From an uncultured Eubacterium sp. (GTDB lineage Bacteria; Bacillota; Clostridia; Lachnospirales; Lachnospiraceae): a stretch of DNA of 16,901 bases. Made by a program: the position numbers and the translations under genes. Where the stretch lies: NCBI GenBank assembly GCA_902475415.1, contig CABRZK010000016.1, positions 1 to 16,901 of the forward strand. Direction: 5' to 3'. Positions 6,644 to 14,502 of the stretch are shown here, piece after piece. Under the pieces are notes generated by a model. That model ran no database searches, was not told the DNA's origin, and saw nothing but the letters and a program-made list of their open reading frames with translations. Within the stretch, counting starts at the first letter, position 1. Each line of letters starts with the position of its first letter.

Positions 6644-6952
6644 TCATTTCAAAGATTTCACAAATTCAATATTTCTTTTTAGCACCTCTTCATTAGTAAT
6701 GTCCAAATCTTTATGTACGCCTACATCTATCTTACTTTCCAAAATATTTTCATGTATATCTGTAATCTCAACGAAAACTCGTTTTCCTTGATAATCCCTA
6801 TGTTTTAATTCTATAATTGGCTTTTCGATTTTAATTTGAATTCCTTCATCCAAATATAATTTATCCATTATTTTCTTCCCACTTTTTAGCATTGCTGTAT
6901 AATCTTCAATCGCAAAAAAATCCAGTTCATCAACAATCCTTCTATAATTTCT
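6644..6952 (-). pseudogene. abiEii: AbiEi C-terminus fused to AbiEii fragment (decayed type IV toxin)
   Basis: This frame is open for 102 codons but its first ATG is internal (6892). The upstream part (NYRRIVDELDFFAIEDY to KIMDKLYL) reads like the C-terminal end of an AbiEi antitoxin. The downstream part (DEGIQIKIEK, YQGKRVFVEI, SKIDVGVHKDLDI) resembles the middle of an AbiEii nucleotidyltransferase. The AbiEii N-terminus, which would hold the G-rich/DxD nucleotidyltransferase motif, is absent, as is the C-terminal half. The simplest reading is a deletion that joined the end of abiEi to the middle of abiEii. No catalytic core remains, so a working toxin is not expected. Base composition here is clearly more A/T-rich by eye than in the flanking genes. 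Confidence 0.6.
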
Positions 6953-7238
6953 TTATGATAATCAAATGGCATTTTTTTCTAAAACGTATTAAATCTACAA
7001 GTAAGCGTTCTTTACTATATATCGAAATTTGAATATTTTGATAATTCATTTCTCCTTTCCCAAACTCAAACAAGTAGTCATTTACAAAGGTTTGCCGCAC
7101 CTGTTTTTCCTTTATTCTTGTATCTTCTCTTTTTGTTGCCAGCCAATATGAGTCTGGTATAACATCTGTAAGTCCATAATAATAAGCACTTTCTCCAGTA
7201 AATACAGCTCGTGGATATTTTGCAATTATACACCCCAT
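6942..7238 (-). pseudogene. abiEi: AbiEi antitoxin fragment (decayed type IV antitoxin)
   Basis: The 98-residue ORF contains the AbiEi core AVFTGESAYYYGLTDVIPD, then a beta-rich stretch ending in ISIYSKERLLVDLIRFRKK, matching the C-terminal antitoxin domain of the AbiEi family. The N-terminal winged-helix DNA-binding domain that should precede it is missing. After RFRKK the expected residues MPFDYHKEII continue in another frame, reached by an indel in a run of seven A on the coding strand. A second frameshift leads into the neighbouring fragment. The gene is therefore truncated at the 5' end and frameshifted. No good ribosome binding site precedes the ATG at 7238. Confidence 0.7.
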
Positions 7239-7272
7239 CTTATGTCATGTGTATTTTTACTTAAATTTGTCC

Positions 7273-7319
7273 AAAAAATAAAGCCACGCTTTCGCTTTCA
7301 CAACGAAACGTGACTTTAT
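7273..7319 (-). terminator. Rho-independent terminator after corA
   Basis: On the minus strand ATAAAGTCACGTTTCG pairs with CGAAAGCGTGGCTTTAT (about 16 bp with one bulge and one G-U pair) and is followed by TTTTTTGG. It lies 13 nt after the corA stop codon. Confidence 0.85.
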
Positions 7320-7332
7320 CTGCAAGTGCTTT

Positions 7333-8274
7333 CTACAACATATTTTTCTTTCTTAAGATCAGCAGGATCAAAATACAGATTACCAGAGTTCCGATACAGA
7401 TAATTCCGAATCCATAAGGAGTATCAGACAATGGCATCCATTTCCCACTGACGTTCATTCCGTACAATCCGGAAATAATCGTCGGAATCGCCATAACCAG
7501 AGTGATTGACGTCAGATATTTCATGACATTATTCAAGCGGTTATTGATAACTGAGGATACCAGTTCACGGGTACCATTGATGATATCACGATAGATCATT
7601 GTCATCTCAATCGCCTGCTTGTTCTCAATAATGACATCATCCAGCAGCTCGGTATCTTCCGGATACTGCTCCAGCCGTTTGTATCTGGACAGACGTTCTA
7701 ATACGACGCCATTTGCCCTTAAAGATGTGGCAAAGTATACCAGCGTGGATTCCAGTTCATGTAAGTTTACAAGATCTTCATCTTCGGTATTTCCACCGAT
7801 ATTTTCCTCAATGTCAGTTCTCTTTTTATCAATGATACGCAGTGTACTCTGATACATTGCTGAAGTACGGAACAGAATCTGATATACAAAACGCATTTTT
7901 TTCTTTGTGGAAAATTCACGCACTCTGCGTTCAATAAAATGCTGCAGAATCGGGGTCTCCTCGGTGCACACTGTGATAATACATTCCTGTGTCAGAAGGA
8001 TACCCAGCGGGATTGTGGTATAGTTCTTGGATTCATGACGGATCTCCATCGCCGGAATATCCACCAGGATCAGGGTATAGCCATCCTCCAGTTCAATACG
8101 GGAACTCTCTTCCTCATCCAGTGCGGCACGAACATCTACCATATCAATATCATATTTTTCCGCGACTTCCTGACTCTCCTCCATGGTTGGATTTGTCATC
8201 ATGATCCAGACTCCCGGATCCATCTCTTCTACTTCATGAAGGACACGGTTGTCCGTTTTATACACGGTCATCAT
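7333..8274 (-). CDS. corA: CorA-family divalent cation (Mg2+) transporter
   Basis: The 313-residue product has a soluble, mostly helical N-terminal domain and two C-terminal membrane helices (about 253-270 and 287-307). The family signature YGMNV (271-275) ends the first helix, and the C-terminus is basic (LRKKNML), as in CorA pentamers. These channels move Mg2+ and sometimes Co2+ or Ni2+ into the cytoplasm. The length is normal for the family. The start was placed at 8274 because AGGCAGGTG lies upstream and the CorA domain begins here; the frame extends 24 codons further to 8346, but that segment covers the putative promoter. The gene stands alone between two terminators. No Mg2+ riboswitch was recognised in its short leader. 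Confidence 0.9.
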   Translation of the reverse strand: MMTVYKTDNRVLHEVEEMDPGVWIMMTNPTMEESQEVAEKYDIDMVDVRAALDEEESSRIELEDGYTLILVDIPAMEIRHESKNYTTIPLGILLTQECIITVCTEETPILQHFIERRVREFSTKKKMRFVYQILFRTSAMYQSTLRIIDKKRTDIEENIGGNTEDEDLVNLHELESTLVYFATSLRANGVVLERLSRYKRLEQYPEDTELLDDVIIENKQAIEMTMIYRDIINGTRELVSSVINNRLNNVMKYLTSITLVMAIPTIISGLYGMNVSGKWMPLSDTPYGFGIICIGTLVICILILLILRKKNML

Positions 8275-8329
8275 ATGTGCCACACCTGCCTCTCTGATAT
8301 ATTCAAGATTTGTCTGCAAATCTTGCTGC

Positions 8330-8377
8330 GAACTGAACATCTGCAAAACTGATATTTTCCGCTGTTCAGTTCTGCAA
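8330..8377 (-). promoter_or_regulatory. Putative corA promoter flanked by an inverted repeat
   Basis: A possible -35 TTGCAG (8372-8377) and -10 TATCAG (8349-8354) are spaced by 17 nt on the minus strand. A perfect 9-bp inverted repeat, GAACTGAAC (8330-8338) and GTTCAGTTC (8364-8372), brackets the -10 and touches the -35. This could be an operator or a leader stem. The promoter boxes are only moderate matches. Confidence 0.35.
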
Positions 8378-8410
8378 TTCTTACGGAGTATTCTTTTGCT
8401 TTGAAGAAGT

Positions 8411-8453
8411 AAAAGAATGCCTTAAAACTTATTGTACCAAGTTTTAAGGCATT
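8411..8453 (-). terminator. Terminator closing the nth-xdh unit
   Basis: A perfect 15-bp stem pairs 8416-8430 (AATGCCTTAAAACTT) with 8439-8453 around an 8-nt loop. On the minus strand it is followed by CTTTTACTTCTTC. It lies about 90 nt after the molybdopterin subunit stop. The remaining part of the gap holds no gene. Confidence 0.85.
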
Positions 8454-8541
8454 TTGGTAGTGCTGAACGTGATTTTTACCAGTCTTTTTCACATTCTTTT
8501 CCTTTTTTATAAGGAAATGCACTGATTTTTACTTCTTTTCT

Positions 8542-10818
8542 CTATTCTTCCGGTGTACCCATTGCAATCTTCTCCGGTGTAATCGGCAGCTCCCGTACCC
8601 AGATACCGGTTGCGTTTGCAACTGCATGTGCAATCGCCGGTGACGGTGTGTTAATAACAATCTCTCCGATGGATTTCGCACCAAAAGGACCGGACTCTTC
8701 ATAACTGCTCTCAAATTCCACACGCAGCTTGCACAGATCCACACGGGACGGGATTTTATACTGCATCAGGGAATTGTTCATCATTCTTCCGTAATCTGTA
8801 TACTGGATATTTTCATATAAAGCCATGCCGATGCCCTGACCGAGACCGCCTTCTACCTGAACGCGTGCAAGGTTCGGGTTTAACGGCGTACCGCAGTCAA
8901 CCACAGCCACATAATCTACCAGTTCAATTTCGCCGGTTTCCTTATCAATCTCCACTTCTGCCATTCCAACCATAAACGGTGGCGGTGAAGTCGGTGAAGA
9001 ATGACTTTCTGTCACCTGAAGTGCATGATTGTTGGCACACATGGAACGTACACCAATCTCTGCGGCTGTCACAGACTTGCCGTTTGAAATGCATCTGACC
9101 TGATTGTCTGCAAACTCTGTATCCTCTACGTCGCATTCCAGCATTCCTGCTGCTGTGATCCGCATTTCTTCCACCAGATGACGGGCTGTATTTTCCACGG
9201 CTTTTCCGGTGACATAAGCCGTACTGGATGCATAAGATCCGGAATCATATGGAGATGTATCTGTATCCGCACCGGAAACCGCGATCTGATCCACACTGCA
9301 TTCCAGAACTTCTGCAGCCACCTGAGCCAGCGTCGTATCACAGCCGGTTCCCATATCTGCCGCTGCTATGGAAAGCAGGTAAGTACCATCTTCATTTAGT
9401 TTAATTGTAGCAGATCCCACATCCACGCCGGAAATACCGGATCCCTGCATGGACATTGCCATACCGACACCACGGACTTTTCCATTGCCCATATCACGAC
9501 ATGGGAATTTATCCTTCCAGCCGATCATTTCTGCTGCACGTGCCAGACAGCGATCCAACGCACAACTGTCTGTTTTTTCACCATAATAAGCTGGCATGAT
9601 ATCGCCCTCGCGCACCATGTTGATCTCACGCAATTTTACCGGATCCATATGCAGTTTCTGTGCCAGTTCATTAACCGCTGATTCCAGTGCAAACTGTCCC
9701 TGAGTTGCCCCGTAACCACGATATGCTCCGGCAGACATTACATTTGTATACACGACATCATAATCAAAGCGGAATGCTTCTGCTTTTGCATACAGTGGAA
9801 TGGATTTATGACCACTTAAACCAACTGTTGTCGGTCCATGTTCCCCGTATGCACCGGTATTGGATAAGGTATACATGTCAATCGCCCGGATGGTTCCGTC
9901 CTTCATGGCACCTACTTTTACATGCACTTCCATCTCATGACGCGGAGAGGATGCAATCTGAGACTCCACTCTGGTAAAAATAATCTTGGATGGTTTCTTG
10001 GTCATCCAGGTCACAAATGCCGGATAGATTTCCGAAACAGAAGTCTGTTTCGCGCCAAAACCGCCGCCGATACGTGGTTTGGATACACGGATCTGAGACT
10101 TTGGAATTCCAAGCGCATTGGATACTATTCTTCGCACATGAAAGACAATCTGTGTAGAACTGAAAATATTTAATCTGCCATAGGCATCGATGGAGCAGTA
10201 AGTACGGAACGTCTCCATCATCGCCTGCTGATCTGCCAGCGTATGATAGGTATGTTCCACCGTAATGTCACAGTCTGCCATGACAGCGTCCACATCACCC
10301 TCGCCGGATGTTCCGGTCGCGCACAGATTTCGTTTATTGTCCGCACCGACCTTGCAAAGCGATCTCCAGTTATCTTCCGGATGAATCAGAATCTCATTGT
10401 CTTTCGCCACATGAAAATCCAGTAAAGCCGGAAGTACTTCATATTTTACCTTGATCAGACGTAACGCTTTGTCCACGCATGCTTCATCCTCACCGGCAAC
10501 AATTGCCACCGGATCACCGACAAAACGCACATGGCGATCCAGAATCAGACGGTCATACGGTGTCGCCTCCGGATAGGTCTGTCCGGCTGTTGTAAAACGC
10601 TGCTGCGGTACATCTTCCCAGGTATAGATTGCCTCGATGCCCGGGACTTTTTCCGCTGCTGCTTTGTTAATCTCTTTTACCACGGCATGTGCATGGGGAC
10701 TGCGCAGTAATTTCACGATCAGACAGTCCTTCGGTACCAGATCATCCATAAAAACAGGTTTTCCTGTTACCAGTGCCATGGCATCTTTTTTTCGAATTGG
10801 CTGATTTACTGATTTCAT
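8542..10818 (-). CDS. xdhA: Xanthine dehydrogenase family, molybdopterin-binding subunit
   Basis: The 758-residue product is the large catalytic subunit of a molybdenum hydroxylase. Domain order is the aldehyde oxidase/xanthine dehydrogenase a/b hammerhead (about 15-130) followed by the two molybdopterin-binding domains. Visible cofactor and active-site motifs are GGGFGAKQ (251-258), AYRGYG (365-370), DMGTGCDTTL (488-497), QVEGGLGQGIG (654-664) and GAKSIGE (713-719), whose Glu719 corresponds to the catalytic base. It hydroxylates a purine or related heterocycle or aldehyde, passing electrons through the 2Fe-2S and FAD subunits encoded just upstream. The start overlaps the 2Fe-2S subunit stop by 4 nt (ATGA), and its GGAGG lies inside that gene, indicating translational coupling. 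The exact substrate is not shown; xanthine or hypoxanthine is likely. No maturation or selenium-accessory gene is in the window. Confidence 0.9.
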   Translation of the reverse strand: MKSVNQPIRKKDAMALVTGKPVFMDDLVPKDCLIVKLLRSPHAHAVVKEINKAAAEKVPGIEAIYTWEDVPQQRFTTAGQTYPEATPYDRLILDRHVRFVGDPVAIVAGEDEACVDKALRLIKVKYEVLPALLDFHVAKDNEILIHPEDNWRSLCKVGADNKRNLCATGTSGEGDVDAVMADCDITVEHTYHTLADQQAMMETFRTYCSIDAYGRLNIFSSTQIVFHVRRIVSNALGIPKSQIRVSKPRIGGGFGAKQTSVSEIYPAFVTWMTKKPSKIIFTRVESQIASSPRHEMEVHVKVGAMKDGTIRAIDMYTLSNTGAYGEHGPTTVGLSGHKSIPLYAKAEAFRFDYDVVYTNVMSAGAYRGYGATQGQFALESAVNELAQKLHMDPVKLREINMVREGDIMPAYYGEKTDSCALDRCLARAAEMIGWKDKFPCRDMGNGKVRGVGMAMSMQGSGISGVDVGSATIKLNEDGTYLLSIAAADMGTGCDTTLAQVAAEVLECSVDQIAVSGADTDTSPYDSGSYASSTAYVTGKAVENTARHLVEEMRITAAGMLECDVEDTEFADNQVRCISNGKSVTAAEIGVRSMCANNHALQVTESHSSPTSPPPFMVGMAEVEIDKETGEIELVDYVAVVDCGTPLNPNLARVQVEGGLGQGIGMALYENIQYTDYGRMMNNSLMQYKIPSRVDLCKLRVEFESSYEESGPFGAKSIGEIVINTPSPAIAHAVANATGIWVRELPITPEKIAMGTPEE

Positions 10819-11282
10819 CTGCGGCCTCCATTCTTTTTGTACTCCAAAAATGCTTTAATTCCACGCATCTGACCTTCATAACCGGAACATCTGCAGAGAT
10901 TTCCAGCCAGATATTCTTTGATTTCTTCATCAGACGGATCCGGATTTTCCCGGAACAGGGCAATTGCGTTCATGATCATGCCCGGATTGCAGAATCCGCA
11001 CTGCTCAGCACCCTGATCTGCGATAAATCCGCCAAACTCTTCGGCCTCTTTCTGTAATCCTTCCAGTGTGTCCACTTTGCAGCCATCCACTCTGGCCACC
11101 AGCATGGAACAGGAAAGTACCGGTTTATCATTGACAAATACGGTACAAAGTCCACAGTTTGATGTCTCACAGCCACGTTTTACACTGTAACATCCGTGCT
11201 CTCTGACAAAATCAATGAGCAGCATATCCGGTTTTACAAGTGCTTCCACTTTTTTCCCATTTAATGTAATTGTCACGACCAT
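10815..11282 (-). CDS. xdhC: Xanthine dehydrogenase family, 2Fe-2S subunit
   Basis: The 155-residue product has both iron-sulfur domains of the small subunit. The plant-type ferredoxin cluster is held by Cys38, Cys43, Cys46 and Cys58 (RGCETSNCGLCTV to VLSC), and the helical-domain cluster by Cys95, Cys98, Cys130 and Cys132 (QCGFCNPGM and NLCRCSGY). All eight ligands are present, so it should relay electrons from the molybdenum centre to FAD. The gene starts one nucleotide after the FAD subunit stop (TAG-C-ATG), with GGAGG about 9 nt upstream inside that gene, and overlaps the next gene by 4 nt. The symbol follows the E. coli naming and does not mean the XdhC maturation factor. Confidence 0.93.
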   Translation of the reverse strand: MVVTITLNGKKVEALVKPDMLLIDFVREHGCYSVKRGCETSNCGLCTVFVNDKPVLSCSMLVARVDGCKVDTLEGLQKEAEEFGGFIADQGAEQCGFCNPGMIMNAIALFRENPDPSDEEIKEYLAGNLCRCSGYEGQMRGIKAFLEYKKNGGRR

Positions 11283-11283
11283 G

Positions 11284-12084
11284 CTACTGCACCTCCTCTG
11301 TCACTGCCAGTAATGCTCTGCGCATCAACACCTTTGCCAGATGTGTCCGATATGCGGCACTGGCGCGCATGTTATCCTGAGTTGGAATCTGTGTAGCCAG
11401 TTCCTCTGCAATTTCTGCTGCTGCCTTCTCACCGTTTTCTATGATGTCTGCTGTCTGAGTTTCCGATAACGTCAGCAACATTGCTTTTTGCGGACGGGCA
11501 CCGACTGCCACTCTGGTTCCTTTTTCATCCCGACAGACCGCACAGGTCAGCACCGGGAAATCCGTTTTCGTATTTCGCTGAGACAGATACACACATTTCG
11601 CAGCTGTCTTTTTCACGATCAGTCGGATCAAAATATCATTATCCCGTGGCAGATCCACAAAATCCGACAGTGAGATGATTCCATTGTGATACAGTTCCAC
11701 ATAAGTATCCATCGCCAGGAAACAGGTCAGCACATCGGAAAATCCAAATCGCCCGAAAATGCTTCCTCCAACTGTCGCCAGGTTTCGAAACTGTACACCG
11801 ACAATATGACGGACACTTTCCCGCACTGTCCCTTTACTCCAGCTGTTCAGTCCTTCATGTAATTCCAGCTGACGTAACGTTGCCATACATCCGATGGAAA
11901 ATTGTGTCTCATCTTCTTCAATGGTATCAAGGCCCAGACCCGACAGATCGATTGCTGTCTGAATCCTGTGATCTCCCATTTTCATCCAGAGCATTCCGCC
12001 AAGAACCTGATTTGTCCTCTTCTGATTGAGTTCATAAGCCTGCTCCAGACTTTCCGCCTTCACATACTCTTTGATTTCCAGCAT
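11284..12084 (-). CDS. xdhB: Xanthine dehydrogenase family, FAD-binding subunit
   Basis: The 266-residue product has the medium-subunit layout: an FAD-binding domain with VLGGMLWMKM (27-36) and the flavin loop RNLATVGGSIFGRFGFSD (100-117). A C-terminal domain like the CO-dehydrogenase flavoprotein tail follows (about 165-263), ending MRASAAYRTHLAKVLMRRAL. It receives electrons from the 2Fe-2S subunit and passes them to NAD+ or another acceptor. AAGGAG lies about 11 nt upstream of the start. It begins 15 bp after nth, and the three subunit genes are nearly contiguous in the order FAD, FeS, Mo. An additional ATG four bases upstream is out of frame. Confidence 0.9.
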   Translation of the reverse strand: MLEIKEYVKAESLEQAYELNQKRTNQVLGGMLWMKMGDHRIQTAIDLSGLGLDTIEEDETQFSIGCMATLRQLELHEGLNSWSKGTVRESVRHIVGVQFRNLATVGGSIFGRFGFSDVLTCFLAMDTYVELYHNGIISLSDFVDLPRDNDILIRLIVKKTAAKCVYLSQRNTKTDFPVLTCAVCRDEKGTRVAVGARPQKAMLLTLSETQTADIIENGEKAAAEIAEELATQIPTQDNMRASAAYRTHLAKVLMRRALLAVTEEVQ

Positions 12085-12099
12085 CCATTTTCTCCTTTT

Positions 12100-12732
12100 T
12101 TAAACGCGTTTTTTACAAATATCATTCAGACAGCATCTGTCACAATAGGGCTGTGTCCGTGCTGTACAGACTTCTCTTCCATGAATGACCAGTCTGTGGC
12201 AGAAATCACTGCCTTCCTCCGGTGGAATGATCTTCCACAGTTCCATTTCCACTTTTTTCGGCTCTTTGATGCCATCCACCAGTCCCATACGGTTGACCAG
12301 ACGGATGCAATGCGTGTCTGTCACGATGGCCGGTTCACCAAAGACATCTCCCATGAGCAGATTGGCACTTTTTCGACCAACTCCCGGCAGTTTCAGCAAA
12401 GCATTAAAATCTTTCGGTACTTTTCCGCCAAATTCATCCCTCAGCATCTTCATGCATGCACTGATATCTCTGGCTTTGCTTTTCCCCAGACCACAGGGAC
12501 GAACAATTTCTTCAATATCTGACACTTCCGCATCTGCCAGTGCCTCTACGCTCGGATATTTTTCAAATAATGTCGGAACGATCATATTGACTCTGGCATC
12601 GGTACACTGTGCTGCCAAGCGGACACTGACCAGAAGTTTCCATGCCTGATCATAATCCAGCGTACAGGCAGCATCCGGATATTCTTTTTTCAGACGCTCG
12701 ATAATTTCAAGCGCCCGCTGTTTTTTTGTCAT
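12100..12732 (-). CDS. nth: Endonuclease III, DNA base-excision repair
   Basis: The 210-residue product is a full-length bifunctional glycosylase/AP lyase that removes oxidised pyrimidines from DNA. The helix-hairpin-helix LPGVGRKSANLLMG (115-128) carries the Schiff-base Lys121, and VTDTHCIRLVNR (137-148) carries the catalytic Asp139. The C-terminal 4Fe-4S loop is Cys189, Cys197, Cys200 and Cys206, spaced C-x7-C-x2-C-x5-C, one residue longer in the first gap than in the E. coli enzyme. The start has GAGG 8 nt upstream. It lies only 15 bp ahead of the FAD subunit of the molybdenum hydroxylase with no terminator between, so the repair gene probably shares a transcript with the purine enzyme. 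Confidence 0.95.
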   Translation of the reverse strand: MTKKQRALEIIERLKKEYPDAACTLDYDQAWKLLVSVRLAAQCTDARVNMIVPTLFEKYPSVEALADAEVSDIEEIVRPCGLGKSKARDISACMKMLRDEFGGKVPKDFNALLKLPGVGRKSANLLMGDVFGEPAIVTDTHCIRLVNRMGLVDGIKEPKKVEMELWKIIPPEEGSDFCHRLVIHGREVCTARTQPYCDRCCLNDICKKRV

Positions 12733-12854
12733 AATTTTTTCCTCGTTATGCTCTTATTCATTTTCGAGTTTCTGTTTATTTTTAATTCATTTCTACATGC
12801 TCCATATCCCATCAAGTTTTCGAACATACACGCAGGAACGTGCATATCTCTCAA

Positions 12855-12899
12855 ATAGCTGCACAGTTCTGTCCGCAGACAGATTAACTATGCAGCTAT
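12855..12899 (-). terminator. Long hairpin after the phosphoribosyltransferase-like gene
   Basis: A 14-bp outer stem pairs 12855-12868 with 12886-12899 (one G-U pair on the minus-strand RNA), enclosing a 5-bp stem (CTGTC with GACAG) on a 4-nt loop. It begins about 10 nt after the stop codon. The following minus-strand bases are TTTGAGAG, a poor U tract, so termination may be partial. Confidence 0.6.
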
Positions 12900-12909
12900 G
12901 AATAAACTG

Positions 12910-13998
12910 TTAAAGCATATATTTTCTTAATGCTGTGGTAATCTCTTCGATTCTCTGCTCAGCGATCTCACGCACAGTCATTCCTTTCAAACTCTCAATA
13001 TAGCCAAGTTCCTGACGATACAGCCACTTTCTCTGTGCCTCGTTCAGTTTCTGATAATGATTTTCCTCTACCCACTCATCATAAGCTAACGGAGCCGGAT
13101 AGCCGAGTTTCTCATCCAGCAGTTCTTTCAGGTCTATCTGATCTGCACGCTCCAGCATACCATTCCAGAATTCCAGAACTTCTTCTACATGTTCATGGAT
13201 CTCATAACGGCGTGCACCACCATCGTAAATAATACATTTTTCAAATAATGGATTACACATGGACAGTGTCTGGCGTCTGAATTCCGGCGCGATGATACCG
13301 CCTTTCCAGTAAAAATCAACATCCGGAAGGTTGATGCCTGATACACCTTTATCCTGATAGGTAGCAAAAATACCTTCGTAAAATACAGTGATAAATCCTT
13401 CAAAATCAGGCCAGTACTCACGAATTTCTTCTGTCAACCGTTCCAGAATCTCAATTCCCTTTGTACCACCAATGGTAAATACAATAATATTACGCAGTTT
13501 TGCACCATGCTCGCGGTAAAAATCTGTCACATAGCGCAGACAGTGAATCAGTGTCTCACCGGTTGCAATGATATCACCGATCAGCAGTGTACTTCCCGGA
13601 ACCATGGTCAATTTGCTGTATTTGATTTCAAGACCGGCAATCTCATCCTCATGAAATACACGTTCACTGGAAAGGAAACTGATGTCATGTACACGGATAT
13701 GCTCCCGGTAACAGCTCTCCTCCAGAGGATAATTCAAAGCTCCACGCAAAATTGACAGAATGTTAGCTGTCGTCACCTTTTTCTGTTCTTTAAAGTAATA
13801 CAGCATCTGAGAAGTGGACGGAATCAGACAATAATATGTCTCATATCCGACAATTTCCGGATTGTTTAATAATTTCCGTGTCTCCGCTTCTGATACGATA
13901 TAATATTCATTTTTAAAATCTCCGCCTTCCAGCTGGTAACAGGATACTCCCTGATCCACAAAAGTCGGAACAATCTGTACATTCTTCCAGTTCATCAT
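12910..13998 (-). CDS. Phosphoribosyltransferase-motif protein of unknown function
   Basis: The 362-residue product contains a type I phosphoribosyltransferase PRPP-binding loop, TLLIGDIIATGETL (137-150). This is preceded by GALNYPL (86-92) and FLSSER (108-113) segments that resemble substrate-side loops of the same fold. The classical loop has two acidic residues (DD); here it reads GD, so one acidic residue is lost. The C-terminal 150 residues are charged, helical and match nothing I recognise, and the protein is about 1.5-2 times longer than a simple salvage enzyme. No signal or membrane segment is seen. The start at 13998 has AGGAG 8 nt upstream. It has its own -10 element and precedes nth-xdh by 177 bp. 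A purine link is tempting because of the downstream hydroxylase, but it rests only on position. Confidence 0.65.
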   Translation of the reverse strand: MMNWKNVQIVPTFVDQGVSCYQLEGGDFKNEYYIVSEAETRKLLNNPEIVGYETYYCLIPSTSQMLYYFKEQKKVTTANILSILRGALNYPLEESCYREHIRVHDISFLSSERVFHEDEIAGLEIKYSKLTMVPGSTLLIGDIIATGETLIHCLRYVTDFYREHGAKLRNIIVFTIGGTKGIEILERLTEEIREYWPDFEGFITVFYEGIFATYQDKGVSGINLPDVDFYWKGGIIAPEFRRQTLSMCNPLFEKCIIYDGGARRYEIHEHVEEVLEFWNGMLERADQIDLKELLDEKLGYPAPLAYDEWVEENHYQKLNEAQRKWLYRQELGYIESLKGMTVREIAEQRIEEITTALRKYML

Positions 13999-14029
13999 TC
14001 GTCGCTCTCCTATTTTTACATATAAAGTT

Positions 14030-14035
14030 ATTATA
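14030..14035 (-). promoter_or_regulatory. -10 element for the phosphoribosyltransferase-like gene
   Basis: A consensus TATAAT on the minus strand lies 32 nt upstream of the start codon, leaving room for a short leader with the AGGAG site. No good -35 hexamer is found at the usual distance. Confidence 0.45.
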
Positions 14036-14111
14036 CAATGGTTCGTGGAATCATGCTATAAAATTTTGGTGATTTTCCGATTTTATTTACCAAATGTTTT
14101 ACTGTTTTTTG

Positions 14112-14170
14112 TAAAACAAAAAACGTAAGTATCTTATACTGTATGTTCTGTATAAAGCACTTACGTTTTT
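14112..14170 (-). terminator. Terminator after the heavy-metal-associated gene
   Basis: A perfect 12-bp outer stem pairs 14119-14130 with 14159-14170, and inner bases (TTATAC with GTATAA) extend it. On the minus strand the 3' arm ends in GTTTTTTG. A second small inverted repeat (14104-14124, GTTTTTTGT with ACAAAAAAC) overlaps its end. Confidence 0.8.
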
Positions 14171-14185
14171 ACTGTCTTCCCCCGG

Positions 14186-14452
14186 TTATTTCTTTCCGAA
14201 ATGGAAAAAACCTTTCTTTTCTTTTTTCTCATACGGTTCTGTACTATAGGACAAAACCTTGTAGCCGATATCTTTTACCTGCTTTTTCACCCATGGGATA
14301 TCAAGCTCGGCATCACTGATAATCACCGTCTCACCATCCTTTGCGGAGGATGACACTTTGCTGACTTTAAAATTATTACGGATTACATCGTTCATATGTG
14401 CCTCACACATACTGCAGGACATTCCGTCAATTTTTAATACTGTTTTAACCAT
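14186..14452 (-). CDS. Heavy-metal-associated (HMA) domain protein, CopZ-like
   Basis: The 88-residue product is one HMA ferredoxin-fold domain with the metal site GMSCSMCEAH (Cys13 and Cys16), followed by a lysine-rich tail ending KKGFFHFGKK. Proteins of this kind carry Cu(I) in the cytoplasm to a P-type ATPase or repressor. The second half (WVKKQVKDIGYKVLSYS) fits the usual fourth strand and helix. The gene is monocistronic: it has its own promoter carrying a CsoR-like palindrome and its own terminator. The copper ATPase and a CsoR gene are not in the window, so it must work with partners elsewhere. Copper is favoured over zinc or mercury by the operator, but metal specificity is not proven. 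Confidence 0.85.
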   Translation of the reverse strand: MVKTVLKIDGMSCSMCEAHMNDVIRNNFKVSKVSSSAKDGETVIISDAELDIPWVKKQVKDIGYKVLSYSTEPYEKKEKKGFFHFGKK

Positions 14453-14502
14453 ACTGATTCCTTCTTTCTCGAATAATTTACTTTTTCTCTGAAATCAGCA
14501 TT

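Noticed and set aside
8275..8410. Mg2+-sensing riboswitch in the corA leader
   Set aside because: The leader is short and I do not recognise the conserved M-box elements; only a simple inverted repeat is present.
8271..8522. 83-codon minus-strand ORF between xdhA and corA
   Set aside because: It spans the xdh terminator hairpin and the corA leader, has no family resemblance, and runs through perfect inverted repeats.
8542..10818. Selenocysteine in the molybdopterin subunit
   Set aside because: The frame has no in-frame TGA; selenium in this family, if used, is a labile cofactor and not an encoded residue.
11902..12522. Plus-strand ORF of 206 codons opposite nth and the FAD subunit
   Set aside because: It crosses the junction of two clear minus-strand genes and has no recognisable domain or ribosome binding site.
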